Part shown: piece by piece, positions 6,522 to 13,089 of the stretch
Position numbering within the stretch: the first letter of the stretch is position 1
How the letters are laid out: each line of letters opens with the position of its first letter
Assembly: GCA_035697145.1 (NCBI GenBank)
Contig: DASSDL010000251.1
Coordinates: 1-15,456 of the forward strand
Length of the DNA: 15,456 nt
Source of the DNA: DASQUK01 sp035697145
Lineage (GTDB): Bacteria > Actinomycetota > Acidimicrobiia > Acidimicrobiales > VFJN01
Reading direction: 5' to 3'
The notes under the pieces: model-generated
What the model was told of the DNA's origin: nothing
The model's database searches: none
The model's input: only the letters and a program-made list of their open reading frames with translations
Translations under genes and position numbers: made by a program

Positions 6522-7334
6522 TCAGGTCAGGCCGGCGAGGCGGAGCATCGACGGCGGCACGGCGTCGTCGCCGTCCGCGAGCAGCGCGGCGCGCTCGACG
6601 TTGACGGCGTCGTGCTCGCGGTCGCGCCAGTAGTCCCACGGCCCCGCCCCCATCCGCTCAACGTCGCCCCGGGCGTCCACGCAAGCACGTAGGTAGCCCT
6701 GGAGAGCGCGCAGCTCTTCCTCCCCGCCGATCGGCCCGTGGCCGGGCACGACGACGGGGGCCAGCTCGGCCAGGCGGTCGATCTCGTCGGCCCAGCGGGC
6801 GGGGTCGCCCTGCCAGCACAGGGGCGCGGCGCCGAAGCTGCACATGGCGCCCGCGAACAAGATCTGGGCCCCGGGCACCAGCACTACCAGATTCTCGGCC
6901 ATCTGCCCGCCAGTGGTCAGCACGGCGACAGCCTCGGTGAGCTGGACGTCGGACGCCACCACGTGGCTCACCGGGCGCGTCACGACATCGTCGAACGAGC
7001 CGGCGTGATCCGGGTACAGCGCCCGCCAGCTGTCGGTGTTGGGCGGCTGGTCGAGGTGGAGGCTGGCCTGCGGACTGCCGTAGACGGCCGCCAACTTGAA
7101 CCGTGCGGTGCCCCCGGCCTGCTCGATGCTGCTGCCGGTGAGGACCGCCCGCCGAACCGGCAAGCCGAGCGCTTCGACGGCGCCGGCGAACGGTTCGTAT
7201 TGGTCCGGGGTCATCAGGGTGTCGATCACGGTCACGCCGTCGGTGTCGACCACCGCTCCGGCGTTGGGTCGGCCTCGCTCGCCGGGGACCTGGAGCCAGG
7301 CGTAGACACCGGCGTCGAGCAGATCGAGCGCCAC
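6522..7334 (-). CDS. Metallo-beta-lactamase-fold protein with degenerate metal site
   Basis: The protein has 270 residues from the GTG at 7334. The fold is clear: GVYAWLQVPGERGRPNAGAVV, then GVTVIDTLMTPDQYEPF, the core strand at 61-75, ENLVVLVPGAQILFAGAMC and PVVVPGHGP. The metal ligands are nearly all gone. Residues 66-75 read TGSSIEQAGG where active members have THxHxDHxGG. G162-A163 replaces the usual GD. The central GHTxG-type histidine is absent (TTGGQMAEN). Only H199 remains. It is therefore probably a non-hydrolytic binding protein or a pseudoenzyme. I chose 7334 because TACTCT sits 8 nt before it and the homology begins immediately. An ATG at 7367 and an open frame up to 7553 are alternatives, but the latter would overlap the IclR gene. 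It is divergent from the IclR-family gene, which could regulate it. Confidence 0.83.
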   Translation of the reverse strand: MALDLLDAGVYAWLQVPGERGRPNAGAVVDTDGVTVIDTLMTPDQYEPFAGAVEALGLPVRRAVLTGSSIEQAGGTARFKLAAVYGSPQASLHLDQPPNTDSWRALYPDHAGSFDDVVTRPVSHVVASDVQLTEAVAVLTTGGQMAENLVVLVPGAQILFAGAMCSFGAAPLCWQGDPARWADEIDRLAELAPVVVPGHGPIGGEEELRALQGYLRACVDARGDVERMGAGPWDYWRDREHDAVNVERAALLADGDDAVPPSMLRLAGLT

Positions 7335-7342
7335 GCCGGCCG

Positions 7343-7348
7343 AGAGTA
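7343..7348 (-). promoter_or_regulatory. Candidate -10 box of the MBL-fold gene (leaderless GTG start)
   Basis: TACTCT on the minus strand lies 8 nt before the GTG at 7334. No SD is present. A TTGGGC occurs upstream but at a 20-nt spacing, too far for a normal -35. Confidence 0.38.
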
Positions 7349-7367
7349 CGTGACGGCAGCCGCCCAT

Positions 7368-7379
7368 CGCCCAAGGGCG
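7368..7379. promoter_or_regulatory. Small inverted repeat, possible operator
   Basis: CGCCC-AA-GGGCG is a perfect 12-bp inverted repeat 19 nt upstream of the candidate -10 of the MBL-fold gene, in the intergenic region shared with the IclR-family gene. Binding by that regulator is only inferred from position. In DNA this rich in GC, short symmetric runs are common. Confidence 0.25.
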
Positions 7380-7546
7380 CAGGGCCGTACGAGGAAGTAG
7401 ATTGCGCACGGACAGGACTTGGGTGAAGGCAGGCGGGGCAGCAGTGACCAACGTCAGACCAGCGCCGCGCGCGCGGCCCCCAGCCGGGGAACCAACGGTG
7501 TCCCAGCCGGCCGTTTCTGGCGCGCGTCCGGGCGAGGGCTGATCGG

Positions 7547-8470
7547 GTGGCACGGCCCGCGCCAGGCGCCGACCGGTCCGTGGCGATACTCGAGCTGCTG
7601 GCTGCGCATCCTGGCGATCGCTTCACGCTGTCCGAGGTCGCCCGCCGTTGCTCCCTCAACAAGGCGACCGCCCACGCGCTCCTCGCGGCCCTGAGCCAGC
7701 GCGGCGTCCTGCTGCGCCATCCCGACGAGAAGCGCTACTCCCTTGGTCCCCGCCTCGTGGCGATCGGCGAGGCGGCTCGGCGGGGCTACACCGCGATCGA
7801 CTTCGCGCCGGCGGTGCTCGAGCGGCTCTCGGTGGCGACCGGGCGGTGGTCCCGCGCCTTCGCCCGCCGGGATGATGGCGTGACGGTGGTTGCCCAAGCC
7901 CACGTCCCGGCCGATGTCGACCCGCTGGACCCGGTGATGCTGCCCCTCATCCCTCCGTTGGGCGCCGTGTGGACGGCGTGGTCCGACCGGCCGTCGGTCG
8001 AGGCGTGGCTGGCGCGGACGGCGACCGCCGAGGCGGTGGGGCCGTCGCAGGCGGCCCTGCCGGCGATCCGCCGCGACGGGTATGCGGTGACCCGGGCGTC
8101 GCCCGAACTTCGTCTCCTCTCACGGCCGATCCGGCCCGCCGGGTCGGCGCCGACGCAGACCACCGGCGGAAGGCACCGCCGCCCCACGCCCGACGAGGTC
8201 CGCGCGCTGCTGGCGGCGATCGGCCGGCAGCATCTGCTGCTCATCGACGTCGACGACACCGGCAGCTACCGGGTCGCCGACGTTGCGGCGCCCGTGTTCG
8301 ACCCATCTGGGACCGCGGCGCTGGTGGTCGCCCTGTCGGGACTGGACGACGTCGAGTTGAGCGGCGCCGAGATCCGGGCGCTCGGTGCCCGGGTGGTGGC
8401 GACGGCCGAGGCGCTCACCGCCGCGGTGCGGGGACGGCGGCCGCAGCACCCAACGGCCGGCACCACCTGA
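7547..8470 (+). CDS. IclR-family transcriptional regulator
   Basis: The protein has 307 residues and begins with GTG. The N-terminal winged helix-turn-helix spans about 9-75: DRSVAILELLAAHPGDRFTL, then SEVARRCSLNKATAHALLAA as the recognition helix region, and the wing RHPDEKRYSLGPRLVAIG. Residues about 80-295 form the effector-binding half, with PAVLERLSVATGRWSRAFA, VMLPLIPPLGAVWTAW and LSGAEIRALGARVV. IclR proteins respond to small carboxylic or aromatic metabolites and commonly control a divergent or downstream catabolic operon. Here the neighbours are the divergent MBL-fold gene and the acyl-CoA dehydrogenase 61 nt downstream. The central effector region has an insertion rich in Pro, Arg and Thr at about 195-215 that is unusual for the family. 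A GAGG lies about 9 nt before the start. Confidence 0.9.
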   Translation: MARPAPGADRSVAILELLAAHPGDRFTLSEVARRCSLNKATAHALLAALSQRGVLLRHPDEKRYSLGPRLVAIGEAARRGYTAIDFAPAVLERLSVATGRWSRAFARRDDGVTVVAQAHVPADVDPLDPVMLPLIPPLGAVWTAWSDRPSVEAWLARTATAEAVGPSQAALPAIRRDGYAVTRASPELRLLSRPIRPAGSAPTQTTGGRHRRPTPDEVRALLAAIGRQHLLLIDVDDTGSYRVADVAAPVFDPSGTAALVVALSGLDDVELSGAEIRALGARVVATAEALTAAVRGRRPQHPTAGTT

Positions 8471-8495
8471 CGCGGGGGCCAACCCCGGCCGGACC

Positions 8496-8524
8496 TTGGG
8501 AAGCGGGCGCGGCGGGCCTACCGT
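8496..8524 (+). promoter_or_regulatory. Promoter of the acyl-CoA dehydrogenase gene
   Basis: TTGGGA (8496-8501), a 17-nt spacer and TACCGT (8519-8524) form the best -35/-10 pair in the window. The -10 ends 7 nt before the ATG, and no SD is present, so the transcript is probably leaderless. The gene could then be transcribed independently of the IclR gene upstream. Confidence 0.5.
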
Positions 8525-8531
8525 CAGTCCC

Positions 8532-10340
8532 ATGTCACCCGCATCCACGGCCGGTCGGGCCGGGTCCGACTACATCCCCCCGCTGTCCGACATGCGCTTC
8601 GTCCTCGAGAAGGTCGTCGACCTGGCCGGGCTGGCCGCCCTGCCCGGCTACGAGCACGCGGATCCCGAGACCGTGTTCGGGGTGCTCGAGGAGGCGGGGC
8701 GCCTGTTCTCCCAGGAGTTCGCCCCCCTCAATCGTGTGGGCGACGCCCAGCACAGCCGCCGCCACGACGACGGCACGGTCACGACGCCCGAGGGCTTCAC
8801 CCGCGCCTACCGCCACTACGTCGAGGGGGGCTGGGCCGCGGTGCCGTTCCCGGCCGACTACGGCGGCGGGGGCTTCCCGTGGCTGGTGGCGGTGGCGATG
8901 CAGGAGATGCTGACCGCCGCCAACATGGCCTTCTCGTTGTGCCCGCTGCTGACGCAGGGGGCCATCGACATGCTGCTGCGGTACGGCTCCGAGCACCAGC
9001 GCGAGACCTTCCTGCCCAAGATGGTCACCGGCGAGTGGGCCGGCACGATGAACCTCACCGAGTCGCACGCCGGATCCGACGTGGGCGCGCTCACCACCAA
9101 GGCCGTACCCGCCGACGACGGCACCTGGCGCATCACCGGCCAGAAGATCTTCATCACCTACGGCGAGCACGACCTCTCCGAGAACATCGTGCACCTGGTC
9201 CTGGCCCGGGTGCCGGAGGCCCCGCCCGGCACTCGGGGCATCTCGTGCTTCATCGTTCCCAAGTTCCTGGTGGCCGACGACGGCTCGCTCGGCGAGCGCA
9301 ACGGCGTCGAGTGCGTGTCGATCGAGCACAAGCTGGGCATCAACGCCAGCCCGACCTGCGTGATGGCCTACGACGGCGCCGTCGGCTACCTCATCGGCGA
9401 GCCCAACCAGGGCATGCGCTACATGTTCACGATGATGAACAACGCCCGGCTCTCCGTGGGCCTGGAGGGACTGGGGTTGGGGGAGCGGGCCTACCAGCAG
9501 GCGGTGGCGTACGCCCGCGAGCGACGCCAGGGGCGGGCCCCGGGCGCGCCGGCCGGCGAGTCGTCGCCGATCATCGATCATCCCGACGTGCGGCGCATGC
9601 TGCTGACCATGAGGGCGCAGATCGAGGCGCTCCGGTGCGTCGCCTATCTCACCGCCGAGAGCCTCGACCTGGCGCGGCTCCACCCGGATGCGGACGTGCG
9701 AACGTGGCGCCAGGAGCTGGCGGATCTGCTCACGCCCATCACCAAGGCCTGGGGGACCGACCTCGGCGTCGAGTTGACGTCGCTGGCGGTCCAGGTACAC
9801 GGCGGCATGGGCTACATCGAGGAGACCGGCGTGGCCCAGCACTACCGCGATGCCCGCATCGCGCCCATCTACGAGGGGACCAACGGCATCCAGGCCATGG
9901 ACCTGGTCGGCCGCAAGCTCCCCATGCGGGCCGGCGGTGTGATGTACGACTTCCTCGACGGCATCGCCGCCACCGCCGACGAGCTCGTCGCCTCGGATGG
10001 CGACCTGGCCACGATCGGCAAGCACCTCGCCGACGCACACGCCACCCTCAAGCAGACGACCGACTGGCTGCTGGCCAACGGTCCGGGCGACCCCGACAAC
10101 GCGCTGGCGGGTGCCACGCCGTACCTGCGCATGTGCGGCATCGTCACCGGCGGATGGCTGTTGGCCCGCTCGGCGCAGGCCGCGGTGCGGGCGCTGGACG
10201 AGGGTCGGGGCGACAGCGGCTTCCTGCGCCAGAAGGTCGTCACCGCCCGGTTCTACGCCGAACAGCTCCTCCCGCAGGCGGCGGGCCTGGCCCCGGCGGT
10301 GACCGCCGGCCCTGCAGATCTCACCGAGGCGGTCTTCTGA
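8532..10340 (+). CDS. Acyl-CoA dehydrogenase, long (about 600 aa) FadE5/DmdC-like class
   Basis: The protein has 602 residues, longer than the ~380 of classical enzymes. It oxidises an acyl-CoA thioester to the trans-2-enoyl-CoA using FAD. The N-terminal helical domain covers about 15-165, with GGWAAVPFPADYGGGGFPW. The middle beta domain begins near 170 with MNLTESHAGSDVGALTT and GQKIFITYGEHDL. The C-terminal helical domain contains QVHGGMGYIEETGVAQHYRD and RIAPIYEGTNGIQAMDLVGR, where E448 in YEGT is the position of the catalytic base. Residues about 475-602 form the extra C-terminal domain typical of the long class, which includes FadE5 of mycobacteria and DmdC. Substrate chain length cannot be read from sequence. 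The frame is open upstream to 8385, but that part overlaps the IclR gene out of frame. The ATG at 8532 is supported by homology and by the promoter at 8496-8524. Confidence 0.95.
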   Translation: MSPASTAGRAGSDYIPPLSDMRFVLEKVVDLAGLAALPGYEHADPETVFGVLEEAGRLFSQEFAPLNRVGDAQHSRRHDDGTVTTPEGFTRAYRHYVEGGWAAVPFPADYGGGGFPWLVAVAMQEMLTAANMAFSLCPLLTQGAIDMLLRYGSEHQRETFLPKMVTGEWAGTMNLTESHAGSDVGALTTKAVPADDGTWRITGQKIFITYGEHDLSENIVHLVLARVPEAPPGTRGISCFIVPKFLVADDGSLGERNGVECVSIEHKLGINASPTCVMAYDGAVGYLIGEPNQGMRYMFTMMNNARLSVGLEGLGLGERAYQQAVAYARERRQGRAPGAPAGESSPIIDHPDVRRMLLTMRAQIEALRCVAYLTAESLDLARLHPDADVRTWRQELADLLTPITKAWGTDLGVELTSLAVQVHGGMGYIEETGVAQHYRDARIAPIYEGTNGIQAMDLVGRKLPMRAGGVMYDFLDGIAATADELVASDGDLATIGKHLADAHATLKQTTDWLLANGPGDPDNALAGATPYLRMCGIVTGGWLLARSAQAAVRALDEGRGDSGFLRQKVVTARFYAEQLLPQAAGLAPAVTAGPADLTEAVF

Positions 10341-10454
10341 CGATCTGAGGACCCCTCGAAGATTTGGGCGGTCGGCCGCCGGCCCTCGATCGTCCACCGC
10401 GATCATCCGTCCGGCGTTGGTGATCCGAAGTGCGGGTGTCACTCACCCACGCCC

Positions 10455-10462
10455 AAGGAGGA
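10455..10462 (+). promoter_or_regulatory. Strong Shine-Dalgarno of the DUF4394 gene
   Basis: AAGGAGGA lies 6 nt before the GTG at 10469 and decides this start over the upstream ATG at 10430. Confidence 0.85.
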
Positions 10463-10468
10463 TCCTTT

Positions 10469-11359
10469 GTGAGGACCACCACCCTTCTGCGCCGAGCCGC
10501 CGCCATGGCTGTCGGCCTGTCCCTCGCCCTCGGCGCCGCGGCCTCGGCCGCGCCGCAGAGCAACCGTGACCCCGATCTCAAGCCCGACCGCTTGACGGCG
10601 TACGTGACGACCGATCAGAACCAGCTGGTCAGCTTCGACGTGCGCAGGCCGGATCAGCTCCTCTCGATCCGCAACGTCAGCGGCCTGCCGGCCGGCGTGT
10701 CGCTGGTGGGAATCGACTTCCGCCCCAAGACCGGTGACCTCTACGGCATCGGCTCCAACAGCGTCGTCTACCGCGTCAACCCGCAGACGGCGATCGCCAT
10801 CGCCGAGAACGTGGCCCCCGGGACTCCTCCGATGGACGTTCCGTTCACTCCTGGCCTGAGCGGCACCAAGTTCGGGATCGACTTCAACCCCGCACCCGAT
10901 GCGATCCGCGTCGTGTCCGACACCCAGCAGAACAAGCGCGTCGCCCCTGACGCGGGCACCACGCTCGGCGACGACGGCAACCTCAACCCCGGTATGCCGC
11001 AGGTCGTGGGCGCCGCCTACACCAACTCCACGTTCAGCTTCACCCAGCCGGCCGCGACCGCGGTGCAGCTGTACGTGCTGGATCGTGCCCAGAACCAGGT
11101 GTGCCTCCAGAACCCGCCGAACGCCGGCACGCTCACCATGTGCCAGCCATTGGACGACGTCAGGCTCCGCGGTGACACCGGCTGGGACATCGCCGGCCCC
11201 GACGACGTCGGCTACCTCACCACCAACGACCGCCGTGGGCGCGCCGCGCTCTACACCGTCGACGAGACGACGGGCGACACGAGCAAGATCGGCCGGATCG
11301 GCGGCCGTCGCCTGAGCGGCCTCACCGTGACCGGCCTCGCCGTCAACCAGCAGAGCTGA
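10469..11359 (+). CDS. Exported DUF4394-domain protein
   Basis: The protein has 296 residues. It begins VRTTTLLRRAAAMAVGLSLA and reads LGAAASAAP, a Sec signal peptide with likely cleavage after ASA (about residue 28). There is no lipobox or C-terminal anchor, so it should be secreted or periplasm-like. The single DUF4394 domain fills the rest. The diagnostic elements are LVSFDVRRPDQLLS, LVGIDFRPKTGDLYGIGSN, TKFGIDFNPAPDAIRVVSD, NKRVAPDAGT and VVGAAYTNS. The family looks like a beta-propeller of secreted proteins with no known reaction. Two cysteines (in QVCLQNPP and TMCQPLDD) could form a disulfide. It stands alone: about 130 nt follow the acyl-CoA dehydrogenase stop, and a hairpin terminator lies downstream. 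Confidence 0.92.
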   Translation: MRTTTLLRRAAAMAVGLSLALGAAASAAPQSNRDPDLKPDRLTAYVTTDQNQLVSFDVRRPDQLLSIRNVSGLPAGVSLVGIDFRPKTGDLYGIGSNSVVYRVNPQTAIAIAENVAPGTPPMDVPFTPGLSGTKFGIDFNPAPDAIRVVSDTQQNKRVAPDAGTTLGDDGNLNPGMPQVVGAAYTNSTFSFTQPAATAVQLYVLDRAQNQVCLQNPPNAGTLTMCQPLDDVRLRGDTGWDIAGPDDVGYLTTNDRRGRAALYTVDETTGDTSKIGRIGGRRLSGLTVTGLAVNQQS

Positions 11360-11382
11360 TCCCAGCGCATCACGATCCGCCA

Positions 11383-11421
11383 CGCGCGTCGTCCGCCTCC
11401 AGCGGGGCGGACGACGTCGCG
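11383..11421. terminator. Strong GC hairpin after the DUF4394 gene
   Basis: CGTCGTCCGCC (11387-11397) and GGCGGACGACG (11406-11416) form a perfect 11-bp stem with an 8-nt loop. It extends by CGCG/CGCG (11383-11386 with 11418-11421) after a one-base bulge. It starts 24 nt past the stop. There is no T-tract, as is common in high-GC actinobacteria, so its role as a terminator is likely but not certain. Confidence 0.6.
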
Positions 11422-11431
11422 CGCTTCACGG

Positions 11432-11448
11432 CTAGTGTCCCGTCAGCC
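11432..11448 (+). repeat. Left terminal inverted repeat of the MITE-like element
   Basis: A 17-bp perfect inverted copy lies at 11580-11596. The repeat begins with CTAG. Confidence 0.85.
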
Positions 11449-11579
11449 TGGACCGGCGATGAAATCGGCGAGTCAGAATCGTCGCTGGCAAGGACGCAGG
11501 CCGAAGGACTCCACCAGCGAATTCGAGGCCGAGGACGCTGACCAGCGGCGATTCTGGCCGACGATTTCCCGGCGGAACG

Positions 11580-11596
11580 GGCTGACGGGACACTAG
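11580..11596 (-). repeat. Right terminal inverted repeat of the MITE-like element
   Basis: This is the perfect reverse complement of 11432-11448. It contains the TAG stop codon of the serine hydrolase gene at 11595-11593. Confidence 0.85.
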
Positions 11597-12405
11597 GAGT
11601 GCTCCGTCAACACCGCCGAGGACAGCGACGACCACAGCGGCGGCGCCCAGTCGCCGAACTCGCGGTCGGTCAGGACGACACAGGCCAGCCGCGCGTCAGG
11701 ATCGACCCACAGGAACGTGCCGGACCCGCCGAAGTGGCCGAACGTGCGGGGCGAGCCCTCGGGTGCCGTCCAGTGCGGCGACTTGTTGTCCTTGAGCTCG
11801 AATCCCAGTCCCCAGGGATTGGGGTCGTAGCTGCCGAGCCCGGGCACCACGCCCGCGAGGCCAGGGAACTGCTCGCTGGCGGCCTGGTCGAGGGTCGCGG
11901 GGGCCACGAGCGTCGGTTCCAGCAGCTCGGTGGCGAACCGCACCAGGTCGTCGACCGTCGACCAGCCGTCCTTGGCCGGCGACCCGCGTAGCTCGGTGTG
12001 GCCCATGCCGAGCGGGCTCAGCACCGCCTCGGCGAGATAGGTCGCCACCGACATGTCGGCGGCGGATGCCAGGGTTTCGCCGAGGCGCTCGAAGCCCGTG
12101 TTGCTGTAGATGCGGCGCTCGCCGGGCCGGGCGATGGGCTCGGAGCCCTCGAACGGCAGGCCCGAGGCGTGGGCCAGGAGGTGCCGCACGGTGCTCCCCG
12201 GCGGGCCGGCCGTCTGGTCGAGCGCGAGCGTCCCCTCCTCGAGCGCCACCAGGCACGCATAGGCGAAGAGGAGCTTGGTCACCGAGGCGATGCGGGTCGT
12301 CCAACCCGTGTTGCCGGCAGCGTCGAGGCGTCCGCCGGGACCGACCACGGCTCCGGTGGCGCGATCGGCGGGCCAAGAGGCCAGGCCACCCAGGGGGCTT
12401 CGCAT
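11593..12405 (-). CDS. Class C beta-lactamase-like serine hydrolase (PBP4*/esterase type)
   Basis: The protein has 270 residues. The three motifs of the serine beta-lactamase/DD-peptidase fold are present: S41-x-x-K44 (IASVTKLLF, nucleophile and general base), Y100-S-N102 (IYSNTGFERLG), and H224-F-G-G (FGHFGGSGTFLWVD) in place of KTG. The HxG third motif is typical of esterases and peptidases of this group rather than true beta-lactamases. There is no signal peptide, so it is probably cytosolic and acts on an ester or peptide. The ATG at 12405 is preferred; TAGCGT lies 8 nt before it and there is no SD, and the open frame above is non-homologous. The stop codon is part of the right end of the MITE-like element, so the original last residues may have been changed. 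The length is otherwise normal. It is divergent from the cyclase gene over 84 nt. Confidence 0.9.
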   Translation of the reverse strand: MRSPLGGLASWPADRATGAVVGPGGRLDAAGNTGWTTRIASVTKLLFAYACLVALEEGTLALDQTAGPPGSTVRHLLAHASGLPFEGSEPIARPGERRIYSNTGFERLGETLASAADMSVATYLAEAVLSPLGMGHTELRGSPAKDGWSTVDDLVRFATELLEPTLVAPATLDQAASEQFPGLAGVVPGLGSYDPNPWGLGFELKDNKSPHWTAPEGSPRTFGHFGGSGTFLWVDPDARLACVVLTDREFGDWAPPLWSSLSSAVLTEHS

Positions 12406-12413
12406 CGCCGCGG

Positions 12414-12419
12414 ACGCTA
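12414..12419 (-). promoter_or_regulatory. Candidate -10 box of the serine hydrolase (leaderless)
   Basis: TAGCGT on the minus strand lies 8 nt before the ATG at 12405. No SD and no recognisable -35 are seen. Confidence 0.4.
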
Positions 12420-12475
12420 CCGGCGGGGCGGTACCGGCGGGCTGTATCCAGACACGGTCGCGGACAGCGGCCACG

Positions 12476-12481
12476 TACCAT
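12476..12481 (+). promoter_or_regulatory. Candidate -10 box of the cyclase gene (leaderless GTG)
   Basis: TACCAT lies 8 nt before the GTG at 12490. The start has no SD. No convincing -35 is seen. Confidence 0.38.
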
Positions 12482-12489
12482 CGCTGGTC

Positions 12490-13035
12490 GTGCAGACCGT
12501 TCCCGACGCCGACCACGCCGATGCGCTGGTGCGCCGGAACTTCGCGTTCATCGACCTGTGCGGGTTCACCATGTTGACCGACGAGCAGGGGGTGGGCGAG
12601 GCGGTGGCGGCGCTGTCGATGTTCCGGGCGGTCGTGCGCGAGCGGGCCGGGTGGCGGGGCGTCCGCGTCGCCAAGTGGCTGGGCGATGGCGCCATGTTGG
12701 TGGCCACCGAGCCGCGACCGTTGCTCGACTCCGTGGTCCGCATGGAGCAGGCCCTCGACGTGCGAGGCTGCCCCCTGCCACTACGCGGCGGGGTGGCTGC
12801 GGGGCGGGTGATCCTGTTCGAGGGCGACGACTACATCGGCCGTCCGGTCAACCTCGCCGCCCGGCTGTGCGACGATGCCCAGCCCCACCAGCTGCTCGTC
12901 ACCGCGTCGCTGTACGACGCCGCGGGCGAGGGCCTGGGCGGCCGGCGGCTCGGCCCGCACCGGATCCGCGGCTTCACGCGGCCGGTCGAGGTCGTCGACC
13001 TCAGCCAGGGCGACGACGGGGTGCACGTGCCCTGA
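12490..13035 (+). CDS. Stand-alone class III adenylate/guanylate cyclase
   Basis: The protein has 181 residues, just one catalytic domain. D22 (FAFIDLCGFTMLTDEQG) and D66 (AKWLGDGAMLVA) are the two metal-binding aspartates. K62 is in the substrate-recognition position. N121 and R125 (PVNLAARLCDDA) are the transition-state pair, and the GDDYIG segment before them supplies the second base-contacting residue. All residues needed for catalysis are visible, so it should make a cyclic nucleotide, most likely cAMP, as a homodimer in the cytosol. It resembles small mycobacterial cyclases without sensor domains, so any signal must come from expression or a partner. The frame is open far upstream because it runs antisense to the serine hydrolase. 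The GTG at 12490 is the first start past that gene and has a TACCAT box 8 nt before it. A DEAD-box helicase gene follows after 54 nt. Confidence 0.9.
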   Translation: MQTVPDADHADALVRRNFAFIDLCGFTMLTDEQGVGEAVAALSMFRAVVRERAGWRGVRVAKWLGDGAMLVATEPRPLLDSVVRMEQALDVRGCPLPLRGGVAAGRVILFEGDDYIGRPVNLAARLCDDAQPHQLLVTASLYDAAGEGLGGRRLGPHRIRGFTRPVEVVDLSQGDDGVHVP

Positions 13036-13072
13036 GAACCTGCGGATGTGCCTGCTTGCGGGCCCGGACAGG

Positions 13073-13078
13073 TATGCT
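13073..13078 (+). promoter_or_regulatory. Candidate -10 box of the helicase gene
   Basis: TATGCT (close to TATAAT) ends 11 nt before the ATG at 13090. A TTGCGG lies upstream but only 11 nt away, too close for a -35. A very short or absent leader is likely. Confidence 0.4.
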
Positions 13079-13089
13079 GCCGCCCGACC

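Larger units (their letters stand above)
11432..11596. mobile_element. 165-bp MITE-like palindromic element with 17-bp perfect terminal inverted repeats
   Basis: The left end CTAGTGTCCCGTCAGCC (11432-11448) is the exact reverse complement of the right end (11580-11596). Inside, GAAATCG (11461-11467) matches CGATTTC (11562-11568), and CAGAATCGTCGCTGG (11474-11488) matches 11542-11556 with one mismatch, so the two halves form a long imperfect hairpin. CTAG stands at both ends and is itself a palindrome; it could be a target duplication (CTAG or TA) next to a 13-bp repeat TGTCCCGTCAGCC. No transposase is encoded, so mobilisation in trans by a related insertion sequence is the natural reading. 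Sequence symmetry is seen directly; the MITE call is inference, and a structured RNA or a strong bidirectional terminator is an alternative. Confidence 0.7.

Noticed and set aside
8535..10442. Long minus-strand open frame (635 aa) covering the acyl-CoA dehydrogenase
   Set aside because: It is antisense to a certain gene, rich in Gly, Arg, Val and His, with no family motifs. High-GC codon bias produces such mirror frames.
11432..11635. Minus-strand 67-aa frame through the MITE-like element
   Set aside because: It reads out of frame through the serine hydrolase end and the palindrome. The element shows no transposase motif, so I do not call it a gene.
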